Positions 11,390-25,583 of a stretch of 64,000 bases of DNA are shown piece by piece. The stretch covers positions 2,877,107 to 2,941,106 of the forward strand of contig OZ035964.1 of assembly GCA_964034945.1 (NCBI GenBank), in the 5' to 3' direction. The stretch is from Chrysopilus asiliformis (taxonomy: Eukaryota > Arthropoda > Insecta > Diptera > Rhagionidae). Each line of letters starts with the position of its first letter. Positions within the stretch are counted from its first letter, which is position 1. The notes under the pieces are model-generated. The model was not told the origin of the DNA and did not search any database. It worked only from the letters and a program-made list of their open reading frames with translations. The translations under genes were made by a program, and so were the position numbers.

Positions 11390-11604
11390 TTTTTCTTTAA
11401 ATTTCTATTGAGAATTCCAACGAAACTATGGTTTTTTTTTCGTCTTCAATCAAGCTCAAACCAAAACACGACCAATTCGGAATGCTAATGATTTTGAACT
11501 GTGATTGTGCGCATTTTAATCAGTTGTGAGCCGCTACCAAGGCTTACACCCCGATTCTGGGTAACAGATCTTAAGAGATCTCTTATTTTGTAATCATATA
11601 CAAA

Positions 11605-11900
11605 TCATACTAAATATATAAAAATGAGTTGGTGTCTGTCTGTCTGTCTGTCTGTTCCTCTTTCACGCAAAAACGGCTGCGCCGATTGACTTGAAATTTG
11701 GCATGAGTGTCTGTAGTTCTGGTTCCAACATAGGCATACGGAAAATTATCCCGAGAGGTGGGCGGAGTAAGGGGAGGGGGTAAAGTGATTTCGAAACTTA
11801 GTTTTTGCGCTATGCTACTCTTTTGCGGGGAAACTACTGAACCGATTGGCCTGAAATTGCGCATAGATGTTCATCGGGGGTCCAGCCCCAGGGAGTTATT
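11605..11900 (+). mobile_element. Truncated Helitron-like element
   Basis: Begins TCATACTAAATATATAAAAATG after an A, the same 5' end as the copy at 51267. It continues with TGTC repeats, 'cacgcaaaaacggctgcgcc', 'gattgacttgaaatttggca' and 'ggggtaaagtgatttcg'. The 3' hairpin and CTAG end are missing: the sequence passes at about 11895 into an inverted family-1 fragment. Confidence 0.6.
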
Positions 11901-12440
11901 AAATATAACTTTTTATTTTACAAAATTCGAAATATCTCGATAATGGTAAAAGATATCGATTAATGATGAAAAGCAAAATTGTAGAGAATTTAAATATCTT
12001 CAATACTTTCTAGTTTTTCCTTCGAAAAAGCCGTTAGTTTGCTAGAAATTCGCAAAAATCTATTTTTTTTTTTAATTTTAATGAAATTATCTCAATAACG
12101 GTGAAATATAGCGGTAAAAAAGTAACGGCGGCAAACAGCGATTATTATTCAGCAAGTATTATTCATACATTTAAAAAAAATTGATTTTTTTTAAATAACG
12201 GTATATCTCGATATCGGTTTGAGATATCGAGTTCCAGTGAAAGAGAAAAGGGTAGGAAATTTCACTGTCTTCAACTTTTGTTATACATAAAACTACTGAA
12301 AAACCCGTAGTTTCGGAATAAATAGCAAAAAACGAAATTGTGATTTTTAAAAAGTCGCCATTTTGGTTACTTCCAAACAGACTGACTGACAGCCAGAAAG
12401 CCCTCGTACCTATGATTAGAATACCCACCTTTTCCAGGAT
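11900..12440 (-). repeat. Inverted fragment of dispersed family 1
   Basis: Read on the minus strand it gives 'aaatggcgac', 'ccgaaactacgggtttttcag', 'caaaagttgaagaca' and several 'atatcttttaccgttatcgagatat' words, in the order seen at 4809-5545. Lies upstream of SELENBP1. Confidence 0.6.
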
Positions 12441-12459
12441 AAACGCTGTACTGGTTTAG

Positions 12460-13260
12460 CTTTGGTTCGGTTCGGCCATCATTTTCAAAAACTGGTCTAG
12501 TTGTTCACTGAAATTTCAGAGGTTTTCGGGTCAGGTGCAAAGAACCGATTTGTATGTTTTGAAATGTAAAATAAAAGACATTTTTGTTTTCATTGTGATT
12601 TTCTTTTAATAATGGTATGTATAAGTTATATACATTTATAATCAATATAAATATACATAGTTTTTTGCCTTTTTACGTAAAACGCCTATAATTAACAACA
12701 TTATTATCATTTATGTAATAAACCTAAATATATATTTTTTTGTTTTTCGATAATTTGTTCACTTTTAGTCCTTAAACTGTTCGTTTTATTTTATTTGATT
12801 TATTTTTTTGTTCAACTGTTTTCTTTTTTCAATTCGCTTTTTCGAGCGGGGGATCACATACTTATTATTTTGTTGGCAATCATTTTTTTTTATTGGATTT
12901 TTTCATATTCTCTATAATTTGTTTTCTTGCTTTTTTTGTTGTCAAAAAGGAACTTAATTATTGTTATTTATCGTTATTATAAATCAGCACCAAATTTATC
13001 TCTTAAATATTTTTTTTATTGTTTTTTTTTTGTTTCAATTTTTGAAAATTTTTGTGCGTTAATTATAGTAAATTAATTCTATTCTGTCTTTGATTGGAAA
13101 TTTCCCATTAAATAAAAACAATTAAGTCTGGCAATGCTTTTTTTCTTTATATTTTTTTTTTAAGAATAGAAACGGCTGAAGTTTTAATTGATTTTTAGAG
13201 TAAATTTACGTAGCATAAGTAGGTAACATTGTTTTAAGTACATTAAATTTATATAGAAAA
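12460..13260. other. AT-rich stretch, no gene recognised
   Basis: Very T-rich on the plus strand with no ORF or repeat ends. It may include the far 3' flank of the MAPKAPK2 gene transcribed leftwards, but that gene's UTR end cannot be placed. Confidence 0.3.
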
Positions 13261-13266
13261 TCTATA

Positions 13267-13351
13267 TAGTGGAACCTACATCTAACGGAATTCTTTAAAT
13301 ATTGACGTTTATCCACACCCCTAGCTATTTCGTTATATGGAGGTTCCACTG
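13267..13351. mobile_element. Short pogo/Tigger-like MITE
   Basis: TAGTGGAACCTACATCTAACGG at the left end is inverted at the right (...ATATGGAGGTTCCACTG), with flanking TA on each side. The wording 'cagtggaacct' is that of pogo/Tigger-type termini. 85 bp, no ORF. Confidence 0.65.
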
Positions 13352-13621
13352 TATTTTCTTTACATCAATTACGTCAGTTTCTTCTTCAGTTAGTTTAATT
13401 AAATTCAATTAATTAGGAATATTTTTTACCGTTATCCCTTAGATATTATTATTATTATTATTTTTAGCTAAAAACAGCTACACTTATTTTCCAATATTAA
13501 GTTTTTTTTTATTTAAGCAACTGATCCGAAAATGAACAAAAAATAGTTTCAGAAAATTGTAATTTCAAAAAATTAATCCTTAACGACGTTGGGAGGAAGT
13601 AAAAATGATGTGTTAGCGGGT

Positions 13622-13640
13622 GGGGGGGGGGGGGGGGGGG
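13622..13640 (+). repeat. Poly(G) tract
   Basis: An uninterrupted run of 19 G after 'gcgggt', unusual in so AT-rich a region. Its length may not be exact because homopolymers are error-prone. Confidence 0.8.
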
Positions 13641-14051
13641 TTTGTACAGAACAAAAAAGAAATTTGAAAAAAAAACTCTTCCATTGCCAAATTCAACTTC
13701 CCAACGTTTTCGTTATTTTTTTTCAAAAATGTTTACACATTTTTGTGAGCAAATTTCAAAAAATCTAACCAAAAAATATTTTGATATCAATTTCTGTTCA
13801 ATTCTGGATAGCCAAGAACTGTGTGAAAATTTTTTACACGAATTTTCCAAGAGAAAATTAAATGTTCAAATGAAAAAAAAGATCTACTAAGTGTAGTGCA
13901 TTTTTTCGTTGTTGTTGTAAATATTACAAAGCAATATAATTAATTTTGTGATGTTAATTTAGCCCCTGATGTTTACGTATTTATAAAAAAAAAAGAACAG
14001 GAAAACAATATCATTTTTAAGTCATTCTTATTTGAAACTTTCTTCTATTAA

Positions 14052-14194
14052 GCTCAATTCAGACCAACGATTGCGATTACGATTGAAGCTTTTCGACCAT
14101 GAGATCAAAGATTTCGACAATAAGGACATGAAAGCTTTGACCTCATTGGTTAAGAAGCATGAATTGTAATCGCAATCGTTGGTCTAAATTGGGC
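14052..14194. mobile_element. Foldback MITE with TTAA flanks
   Basis: GCTCAATTCAGACCAACGAT at the left and ATCGTTGGTCTAAATTGGGC at the right are inverted, with arms of about 35 bp. TTAA occurs directly on both sides (14048-14051 and 14195-14198), the duplication typical of piggyBac-like transposition. Confidence 0.7.
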
Positions 14195-14673
14195 TTAAGT
14201 GGCGAGAATTTACACCTAAAGGCAGTCACACACGCTTTGGTTTAACCGAACGAGTTTTCTAACTGGTGCTCCCCCCTTTTCGAATGTCAACATGTCTAAA
14301 TGGCCTTTAAGCTAGACTCTAGAAAGTGGACAATCGCTTAATAGACTGTCCTACCAAGTAGATACTGATATAACCAGGACGGGGGATGGAAGGGGGAGGG
14401 GATTTACGTGGCGGTATTTTTCAGTATATTTTATTTTTTGGACCCCCAGTCCGGCTACGCCGCTGTAAGTAGGACAGTCTATTAACTACACCAGATTAGA
14501 AGATTCTGTAAACCTTGTTTGCAATTCAAAAAACAACTATTCGAAACAAAATGTCTTTTATATGGTTTTTTAAAATTATTATATATACAACATTATTTAC
14601 GTTAAGTACTCAAAAAAAAAAAATTAAGGCAAATTAATCACAAAAAATCCATAAAAATTCTTATTTGCGAGTA

Positions 14674-14818
14674 CAGTGGAACGTCGATAAGTCGAACCCG
14701 GATAACTTGAAGTTTTTTCCAATCCGGTTTATACAAAACGAATCTCGTTATGTTGAAATATTCGATAACTCAAAGTTTTGTCGGGCTACATCAGCTTCGA
14801 CTTAACGACGTTCGACTG
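14674..14818. mobile_element. pogo/Tigger-like MITE
   Basis: CAGTGGAACGTCGATAAGTC at the left matches inverted GACTTAACGACGTTCGACTG at the right, flanked by TA on both sides. Internally, 'ggataacttgaag' and 'cgataactcaaag' form a second inverted pair. 145 bp, no ORF. Confidence 0.8.
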
Positions 14819-14880
14819 TATTTGTCGATTATAGCAAAAAGTTTTATATTATTTTATTTTCGTAAAAAAATTGACATTAG

Positions 14881-15378
14881 GGAGGGTCCATAAAATACGT
14901 CATGCTAATTTTCGGGTTTTTTATCCCCCCTTCCCCACTACCCACTCTCCTCGTCACCTTTTTGACAAGTTTTGTATAACACGGTGTCTTCACTTGGGAT
15001 TTTTCATCGCAGAGATTTTATAATTGACCAATCAGAGCTCGAGTTGGCGGCGATATCGTCATCAACTCGAGCTGTGATTGGTCAATCAAAAATCTCTGCG
15101 ATGAAAAATCCCAAGTGAAGACACGGTGTTAGATTCAATGCCACTGTCACAGTACTGCATAACCCCCTCCCCACCTCCCTCGTAAAAGTGTAACTCAACT
15201 TATGGGGTTCGGTTTTTCGTTCAACGGTGATTGGATATAAGGTTTTTGGTTCTAAAAAATTTCAAAGTGGCTTTGGAGAAATCAATTTGCATCTTTGCGG
15301 CCGTCACACTGCCAATAACTATCCGTCGCCTCCCCCTTCCCCACTCTAAAACCGATGACGTATTTTATGGACGACCCC
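14881..15378. mobile_element. TIR element with GGTCCATAAAATACGTCAT ends, interrupted by a foldback
   Basis: The left end 'agggtccataaaatacgtca' is inverted at the right ('tgacgtattttatggacgac'). Inside, 14981-15129 is a second palindrome whose arms ('gtgtcttcacttgggatttt', 'catcgcagaga') read perfectly inverted on either side of a ~45-bp centre. Partial copies of the outer ends are seen near 8650, 48505 and 56510-56705. Confidence 0.65.
14981..15129. mobile_element. Foldback element nested in the 14881-15378 element
   Basis: The arms contain TTCACTTGGGATTTTTCATC and its complement plus 'gaccaatca..agctcgagtt' near the centre, with ACACGGTGT on both outer sides as a direct repeat. No ORF. Confidence 0.7.
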
Positions 15379-15784
15379 TCTTACGAATTCGTGTTTCCTT
15401 TAGGTCGTATTTAGGAAAAATGTTTATAGTTTTTTTTTCTTTCAAGGGTTGGATGAAAAGTTGCAGGCCTGGCAAGGTTGGAAAACAACTCGACCGATTG
15501 ATGTGAAATTTTTATTCATATCTTTTATACTATATAGGGAAACCAAGCAGCAATTTAAGTCAACTGTGACGTTAACAGTTTTTTAGCGAATGAAAAAATC
15601 ACCAAAAATCATGTCTGACCAGAAACTTTTCATTCTAACCTCATTTATGACATTTCTTTCTATCTATCATTGCATAATCACTTCTGTTATATTCTGTTAT
15701 TTATCAATTCTAGCTTTTTTTTCTTTTTTTAAATTCCTAGTTTTCTTCTCTAATTTCTACACTTATCAAAATTTGATTAAAGAA

Positions 15785-18842
<3,058 letters not shown>

Positions 18843-19080
18843 AATATTTATTTATCTTTTTTTTTTGAAAAATATTCTTCACGAAGAGATTAATGTTATG
18901 TGTCGGAATTGTTTAAAATGTTTAACCCCAATTGATAGATGCTGAAAGAGATAAAAAAAAATCGAAAATTATTTTAAATAAAGAGTTATTAACGGAAATG
19001 TACCAAACTCGGAACGTTTGTCCCAAATTTGTAACATCAATGTTTAGCTATACATATAATAAAACTTTTGGATTTTATTA
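18843..19080. other. 5' flank of MAPKAPK2
   Basis: AT-rich upstream sequence. No TATA box or initiator could be assigned. Confidence 0.3.
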
Positions 19081-19138
19081 GAAACTTTGTATTGACCGTA
19101 TGTATGTTTGTTCGTCTGTTTGTTTGTCTGTCCGTCTA

Positions 19139-19986
19139 CACGCAGAGAAAAATAATAATAAATCTAACTACTTTATAATGGGAAATCAGGACTATCACTA
19201 AAATAATTAATTTTAATTATAAAATAGTTAATTTCAATTGAAAAAATATTCAATTTAACTACAAAATAGTAAATTTTACTACTAAGTATTTAAATTTCTT
19301 ATAAAAATCGTCGATTTTGACTATTTTTATACCCGTATGGTGAAATTAAAGGGTATATTAACGTTGCCTTACCGTTTGTAACGCCAAGATCCCGTCATCA
19401 CACACAAAAATGAATTACACCAGTGTGTTTAGAATGATAAAAATAATTAATTTCTGCATGTCCGTCCGTCTGTCTGTCCGTCTGTCTGTCCGTCTGTCTG
19501 TCTGTCCGTCTGTCCGTCTGTCTGTGGCGCGGATTGCGGGCGCACGGATTGAGCTAGAGACTTGAAATTTTGCGTGGATCCGTTTTTCGTAAAATGCGAG
19601 GCTAAGTTCGTTAATGGGCAAAAATGGACCATTAGGGGGGGTACCCCCCATACGAACGAAAACGATTTTTGCGAATATCTCAAAAACGGTGCATCTCATC
19701 AAAAAAGTCCAAGAACAAAAGTTATTTAGGATATGATTCTACATAAAACTCCCATACATCAAAATCCGATTGGAATAAATTTTAAAAAAATCGAATTGGA
19801 AAGTTTGACTTCAAAGTGGAATTTTGGTACAACTGCTCAAATTATGATACGAATATCACCGTACGGGTTTTCAATAATTGCCAGATTGGCAATTATAGCT
19901 TTTGTTATGTTTGCATTTGAAATCAACTATCTTAGTGACGATTTCCCATTATAAAGTAGTCAAACTTATCATTTTTTCTCTCCGTG
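19139..19986. mobile_element. TIR element (CACGCAGAGAAAAAT...) nested in a CTGT array
   Basis: The left end 'cacgcagagaaaaataa' and subterminal 'actactttataatgggaaat' are inverted at the right ('atttcccattataaagtag', 'tctctccgtgtg'). The host text 'tctgtccgtcta | tctgtccgtggacacc' shows it sits inside the microsatellite of another dispersed repeat. Internally it holds its own CTGT/CCGT array and 'gagctagagacttgaaattttgcg' block (19455-19580), so the same repeat type appears at two nesting levels. Confidence 0.65.
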
Positions 19987-20029
19987 TGTCTGTCCGTGGA
20001 CACCTTAACTCCCGAAAGCAGTGAGCTAG

Positions 20030-20922
20030 ATACTTGATATTTTGTACAGTTACATTTTTAGTAAATAGGCAATGAAAATTCCCTATTTTCGTGAGACCCA
20101 TTCAACCTCCCCACTCCACCCTCCCACCTCTCCGTGGCTCGTCTTCTGTTGATGTCTTGCGTAATTCTGCAAGGATTCGATTTAAAAGGAAAAACGGGAA
20201 GCTAATTCGGTGTCGTTTTTATGAAAATTCAATTTTTCGTGTGACACCTCTATTGCCCCGCACCGCCCTAACCATTAGTGATATCGAAAAACGAACAACG
20301 GATTCTTAATCAGGGGCCCTAAAAACCCCTCCACACCAAATTTCAGTAAAATCGGAGAAGTGTCAAAAAATTGAAAAAATCGCAAGGGGGACCCCTTGTT
20401 TTTTTTTAAGGACTTTTTTTTAAGGACGAAAAATTCAGGTCCTCCGATCGGGCTGAAATTCAGAATTTAAAGGTTATCGGGGACGGAGAATCGATATCCG
20501 ATATCCTTTTTGAGGGGTGCGGCACGGTGTGGGGGGTACAAGGACGAGGTCCTTGAAAAATCCTTTTTTCTTCAAAAATGACACCGGATATCGATTCCTT
20601 GCCCCCGAAAACTCTAAGATTCCAAATTTCATGAAAATCCTTTGAGCCGTTTCCGAGATAAAAGGATTCAATTTTTAAGGATTTAACATTAGGAAAACCG
20701 TTTGTTTCTCCGGTAATTTTTGGCCTATCGACTCACGGTTAACGGTTTTTGATAGATGAAGAGATCCTAAAGGATGAGTGATCTTTAGTTTTTCAGAAAC
20801 TGTAGAGCTTTTTTTAAAAAAAAAAAATCTCAAGACATGAAATTTTCTTGAGATTTTTTTGTTGAAAACTTCAAAAATTTTCAAAATCAAATTAAAAAAA
20901 TATCAGTTGTGGTCAACACAAA
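20030..20922 (+). repeat. Dispersed family 2 copy, left part
   Basis: Ordered blocks: 'agctagatacttgatattttg', 'cgtcttctgttgatgtc', 'aggattcgatttaaaagg', 'atcgaaaaacgaacaacgga', 'cttaatcagggg', 'cgatcgggctgaaattcag', then the inverted pair around 'gaatcgatatccgatatcc' / 'gacaccggatatcgattcc' (20487-20600), then 'gagataaaaggattcaattt'. It resumes after the insertion at 21818. Non-coding. Confidence 0.75.
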
Positions 20923-21817
20923 ACTTTCTTCTACAAAATCTACGACCCTGCGCAATTTAAGCTAGAGCCCTGTCGCGTTGTCAACCTAAGACGACCTCCC
21001 AAAAAATTGTTGGTTCATCCAAAAATATCAAAAACGTACAAAATTTGAGATAACTTGAGAACGGTAAAAGATATCAATTTACGGTAAATGGCAAAAATGT
21101 AGAAAATGTTAACATCTTTAATTATTCTTTGAAGTGATTTGTCGTAAAACCGTTAGTTTGCAAATTATTCGCAAAATATGATTTTTTACATATTAATGAA
21201 AATATCTCAATAACGGTAAAAGATAACGGATAACGGTAAGAAACAAAATTGTGCAGAATGCTATTCTCATTAATTCACTTCATACATTCAGTCAGCAAAA
21301 ACTCGTTAGTTTTCGAGATAATCGCAAAAAACTGTTTTTTTGGAAATAACGGTTTATATCGATAACGGGCTGAGATATCGAGTTATAGCTAAAGACAAAA
21401 GTGTGGGAAATTTTATTTTCTCCAAGTTTTGTCATACTTAAGGCCACTAAAAAACGCGTAGTTTGGGAGTAAATCGAGAAAAACGAAATTGCGATTTTTG
21501 AAAAACCGCCATTTTGGATACTTCCGGTTAACGGATTTCCACCAAAAGTTGATAGGATCGTCCCATTTCAGGACCCAACATGCCTATAAAATTTCATGGC
21601 GCTAGCTCTATTAGTTTTTGAGAAATCTTGTACACAGACTGACAGACAGACTGACAGACAGACTGACAGACAGACTGACAGACTGACAGACAGAAAGACA
21701 TTTTTTAAATATGACTCCAATCGACTCAGGAGTGATCGGGAAATGTTTTTTAGGCAAAATTAAGAGGTCGAAATTTTTCATGAATACAATACTTTATTAT
21801 ACTCCGTAGAAGAAAGT
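20923..21817 (-). mobile_element. Family 1 element inserted in family 2
   Basis: Begins ACTTTCTTCTAC and ends GTAGAAGAAAGT, a 12-bp inverted repeat. The interior, read on the minus strand, is the typical family-1 body: CTGT array at 21638-21695, 'ttaaccggaag', 'aaatggcgg', then 'atctcgataacgg'-type repeats. About 895 bp with no ORF. Short extra sequence on the left ('aatatcagttgtggtcaacaca') also belongs to family 1, so the inverted repeat is subterminal at that end. Confidence 0.65.
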
Positions 21818-22340
21818 AAAAAAGTTTACTATAAAATGTTGGCAAATAGTCACAAAATACAAATATCCAATTAATTTTGCCATTTTTACCAGCACAAATA
21901 CGTAAAATCATTTTTTCAATTCTGTGTTTCCATTGATTGTGAAATGGAATCGGCAAAAAAGGGCACCGGAAGTATATCATTTTTTCAACCTCCTCCCCCC
22001 TCTCCTGAACATGTCGCCTGCTCCTTCTGCTGATGTCCCGCTTAATCCTGTAAGGATTCGATTTAAAAAAAAAGGAGAGACTAATTCGGATTCTTCTTGC
22101 GAAACTTCCATTCGATTTTACATAACCGGATTGAATACATCAAAATCCAATCGAACCACTCCTTCCTCCCCTTTCCCGCAAAAGTGGATTTTCTAAAATA
22201 AAAATTTTGTCTATCCTCATATCGAGTATTTGACGATTGGCCCTCTGTTAATTTTTGGGTTTTCTTATGTTTTTTTTAAGGCAAAGGTTCGAGATTTTTC
22301 ATGATCACAAATACTTTATTATACTTCGTATAAGAAAGCG
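21818..22340 (+). repeat. Dispersed family 2 copy, right part
   Basis: Continues 'ataaaatgttggcaaatagtc', 'acaaaatacaaat', 'tttcaattctgtgtttccatt', 'ctgctgatgtcccgcttaatcc', 'tcctcatatcgagtatttgacgatt', and ends near the family-1-like 'ttattatacttcgtataagaaag'. Together with 20030-20922 it is one copy split by an insertion. Confidence 0.65.
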
Positions 22341-22544
22341 AATTGATTTTTGTGTTTTGATATTTTCACGTTCCGAATTGTAGGCCCTTCTCGTACCATG
22401 AAGTGTTAATGAATTGTCCAAGAGTTCCCAATTATGTACATTTGAAATTACCCCCTTTTTATTGAAATTGAACGGATTCCACATAAAAAATTGGCAAAAA
22501 AAAAGGATTTTTTTTCGATAAACAAGATTTTTATGTTTCTCTTA

Positions 22545-22795
22545 AGGTCGATCCAGACTACACGATGTACGGGGTACGAGGTTGGCACGTACCCCGAACA
22601 TCGAGTGTTTGGATGGGAAATTTGCACATGGTTTCACCTAGTGAGTAAAATCAGAAGCTGTTTGATTATCCTCGTACGTGGTAACCGCGTGCACGAATGA
22701 GCAAAACCCTGTGCAGTGTGGATGCAGTTCCATGTACGAGGAAACCAAAAACCTCGTATCTCGTACCCCGTACATCGTGTAGTCTGGATCGAGCT
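22545..22795. mobile_element. Foldback MITE (AGGTCGATCCAGACTACACG ends)
   Basis: The left arm 'tcgatccagactacacgatg' plus 'tacggggtacgagg' is inverted at the right ('cctcgtatctcgtacccc', 'cgtgtagtctggatcga'). It is flanked by TTA on both sides (22542-22544 and 22796-22798). 251 bp; GC-richer than its flanks. No ORF. Confidence 0.8.
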
Positions 22796-22799
22796 TTAG

Positions 22800-24030
22800 G
22801 TTTCACTCCAATATCTTAACCTTAAGCTTAAAGATCACAAAATATTTTCCATTCGCAGCGCACAAAAATTATTTGACTAAAAATTCTATGAATGTTCTTT
22901 TGTCACTTGCCGTTGTTGTTTTATTGGTTTTTATCATACCGATATGAAAAAAAAATAAATAAAAAAATAAAATAAAAAAATAGATTGTATTTAATGCGCT
23001 TTTCTGCTTTTCTGCTTTTCTCTAGTGGTTCATTTATTAACAACGCGGCGCGGCGATGATAAACAAACAAATGCTCTACTAATCGCTCTGTGAATGAATG
23101 CTCTGTAATTTAATTTATTTCTTGTTTTTTTTCTCATTTTTCGATTTTTGTTGTTGTTGTAAATTAAAGAGTAAAGTGTATTGCTTATCGGATGATCCAA
23201 TATAAATCAACTTTAAATGAATTCAAAAGGTCTAGCTAGAATACAGTAATATCTTCGATGAACAGTCGATGAGATTCTTATATAAAGATTCGACAATCCG
23301 ATAGGGTTGATTTATGACACGGTTTTCCAATAGCTGGGTCGTAATCTGTATGTTTTCCTAAAGAGTGAACGGACGAGGGGATGTGGTCTTTCGCCTCATT
23401 CTTTTAAACACCTTGCATCTGCGGCGCATTTTTATTAAGAATTTTCGCCTCCAGCACATTGCAAGAAAGAAAAGCTTTCAGTCAACTTGTTAGTCTGCCA
23501 GTTTATCAGTTTGTCAGTCTGTCTGTCAGCCTGTGTGTAAGATTTCAATTTCCCATATTTTTTCTTTAACGGTCTTTACGTCTCTCGAAATATTTGAAAA
23601 ATATTTCTTACATGTTTTTCCCGAAACTATTTAAAAATATCCTTCTCAATTTTAAAAATATCCATAAAATATGTAAAATTATTTGAAAAATCGACGATTA
23701 TTGCTTTGTTTTAGTGAGTGATTTTTTTTTCAAATTTCCAGACTTTGTTCCCCTCTTTTAGTTGTGTTTTGTGTCCTAATGGAAAAGTTTTTCGTTTTCT
23801 TGCCGGTGGAAATTAACTTTTTGTTATATATTTTCATGCCGTTGTTATTTGTTTATTTTTTCTATAGAAAATTTTACAATCATCTTTATCTAACAGAAAT
23901 AAAAGCCGGCGTCATTTTCATAATCTCCATAGCCCTTTAGCAATCGCATCCCTTTATTAGTAGGATTTATCTAGAGATATGTTTGTTCATATTTTAAAAT
24001 GTATTTTATTTCAAAACACTTTTTTTTTAA
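22800..24030. other. No gene recognised
   Basis: AT-rich. A short CTGT-like array lies at 23478-23540 with a family-1 'gtgtgtaagattt' word. 23685-23890 resembles 5760-5930 ('ccagactttgttcc', 'cctaatggaaaa', 'ttcgttttcttgccggtg'), so a roughly 150-bp segment is shared between the two loci. Confidence 0.4.
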
Positions 24031-24037
24031 TTTTCAG

Positions 24038-24731
24038 CACGTTAAGCGCTCATGTTCGTGATAGCGCTGGTATCCGCGTTAGCGCTCGTACTTTCGTTGG
24101 CGCACGTATCCGCTTAAGCGCTCGTGTTCGTGATAGCGCTCGAGAGGAATATTTTCTGAGAATAATTAAAAAAGGACACTCTAGATGAGAATCATATCGT
24201 AGTATTTTAGAATAGCGCAAGATATTCTCGTAATTCAGCGACTCTGGAATCAACCTGGAAGAACAACAGAGATGGAAGCTCGTGTATTGTTCCTGCTATC
24301 AAAAGGGTGAGTACTTTATAACATACTTTTTTTTAAATACACTTTACCTGTCATTTCTAAAAATAATTTATTAACATCATTTCTCAAATTTCGTTAATAT
24401 CTACAGTGACTAACAGAAATGTTTTCTTTTTATTACAGATTAGTGTGTTTCAAATCTTGCGTACGTTTAGTGTTTGTTTGTGAAATTCTTAGTAAAATTT
24501 AATAATCTTAAAGGCAGAAGTGAGCAAATAATCAGTGAAAATATAAGAAAATTAAATAATAATAATAATTGTGATAGTAGGGCTTTTTTTAATGCGGGTC
24601 GCGTGTGATTTAATTAATTATAATATTTCAGGTATAATAAAAAGTGTTAGTGACTAAAAAAGGCGGTTGAACATCGTTGGAAGATCTTCATGCAGTAAGA
24701 GAACATCGTGAACAAATACCGCCGCCATTTT
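24038..24731 (+). ncRNA. Putative two-exon transcript with small ORFs
   Basis: Candidate exons are 24038-24306 (acceptor tttttttaattttcag, donor GTGAGTA) and 24439-24731 (acceptor tttttattacag, donor GTAAGTG). Exon 1 opens with a repeat of AGCGCTCGTGTTCGTGAT (24046-24145). An ATG at 24052 encodes a 21-residue hydrophobic peptide ending AHVSA before TAA. A second ATG at 24272 reads MEARVLFLLSKG and crosses the splice to LVCFKSCVRLVFV..., stopping at 24500-24502 (32 aa). Neither is recognised. It could be an lncRNA or the 5' end of a longer gene; the downstream exon is not identified. Confidence 0.3.
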
Positions 24732-25308
24732 GTAAGTGTTTTTAAATGTTACTTTTTTTAACTATATTTATTTCTCTCTTATACCAAGTATAACAAAATA
24801 TTTGTGATCATGAAAAATCTCGACCCCTTAATTTTGCCTAAAAAACATTACCCGAGCACTCCTGAGTCGATTGGAGTATTATTACAAAAAATGTCTTTCT
24901 GTCTGAAATTTTACAGGCATATTTAGTCCTGGAATGGGATGATCATATCAACTTTTGGTGGAAATCCGTTAATCGGAAGTAACCAAAATGGCGGCTTTTT
25001 AAACATCGCAGTTTTGTTTTTTGCTGTTTACTCTGTAATTACGCGTTTTTTAGTAGTCTTATGTGTGACGTGAGTTGAAGACAGTAAAATTTCTCATACT
25101 TTTGTCATTTACTAGAAATCGATATCTCAAACCGATATTAAGATATACCGTTATTTAAACAAAATTAGTTTTTTGCGATTTTCTCGAAAAAATTACGGAT
25201 TTTGGGTAATTAAATATATTAAATTAATTGAAGAGAATAAATATTTGCCATAATTTTGTCTTTCACTGTTATCCGCTATATTTTACCGTTATTCAGATAT
25301 TTTTATTA

Positions 25309-25408
25309 CAGTAGAATCCCGATAATTCGTACCCCGGTAATTCGTATATCCCGCTAATTCGTATGAATTTGCTGGTCCCTTGAAATACGAATTATCGGGA
25401 TTCTACTG
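25309..25408. mobile_element. pogo/Tigger-like MITE, 100 bp
   Basis: CAGTAGAATCCCGATAATTC and its complement GAATTATCGGGATTCTACTG form the ends, with TA on both sides. Internal 'cccggtaattcgtat' units repeat. It lies inside family 1, and the empty site is readable at 55375-55395. Confidence 0.85.
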
Positions 25409-25583
25409 TAAAAGGTAAAAAATTAGATTTTTGTGTATTGCTTGCAAACTAATGGTTTTTCGAAAAAATAGTTAAATGATGAATTAAAGATATTGAAATT
25501 CTCCACATGTCTGTATTTTAATGTAAATCGATATCTTTTACCGTTATCGAAATATTTCACATTTCGTAAAATAAAAATTTATA

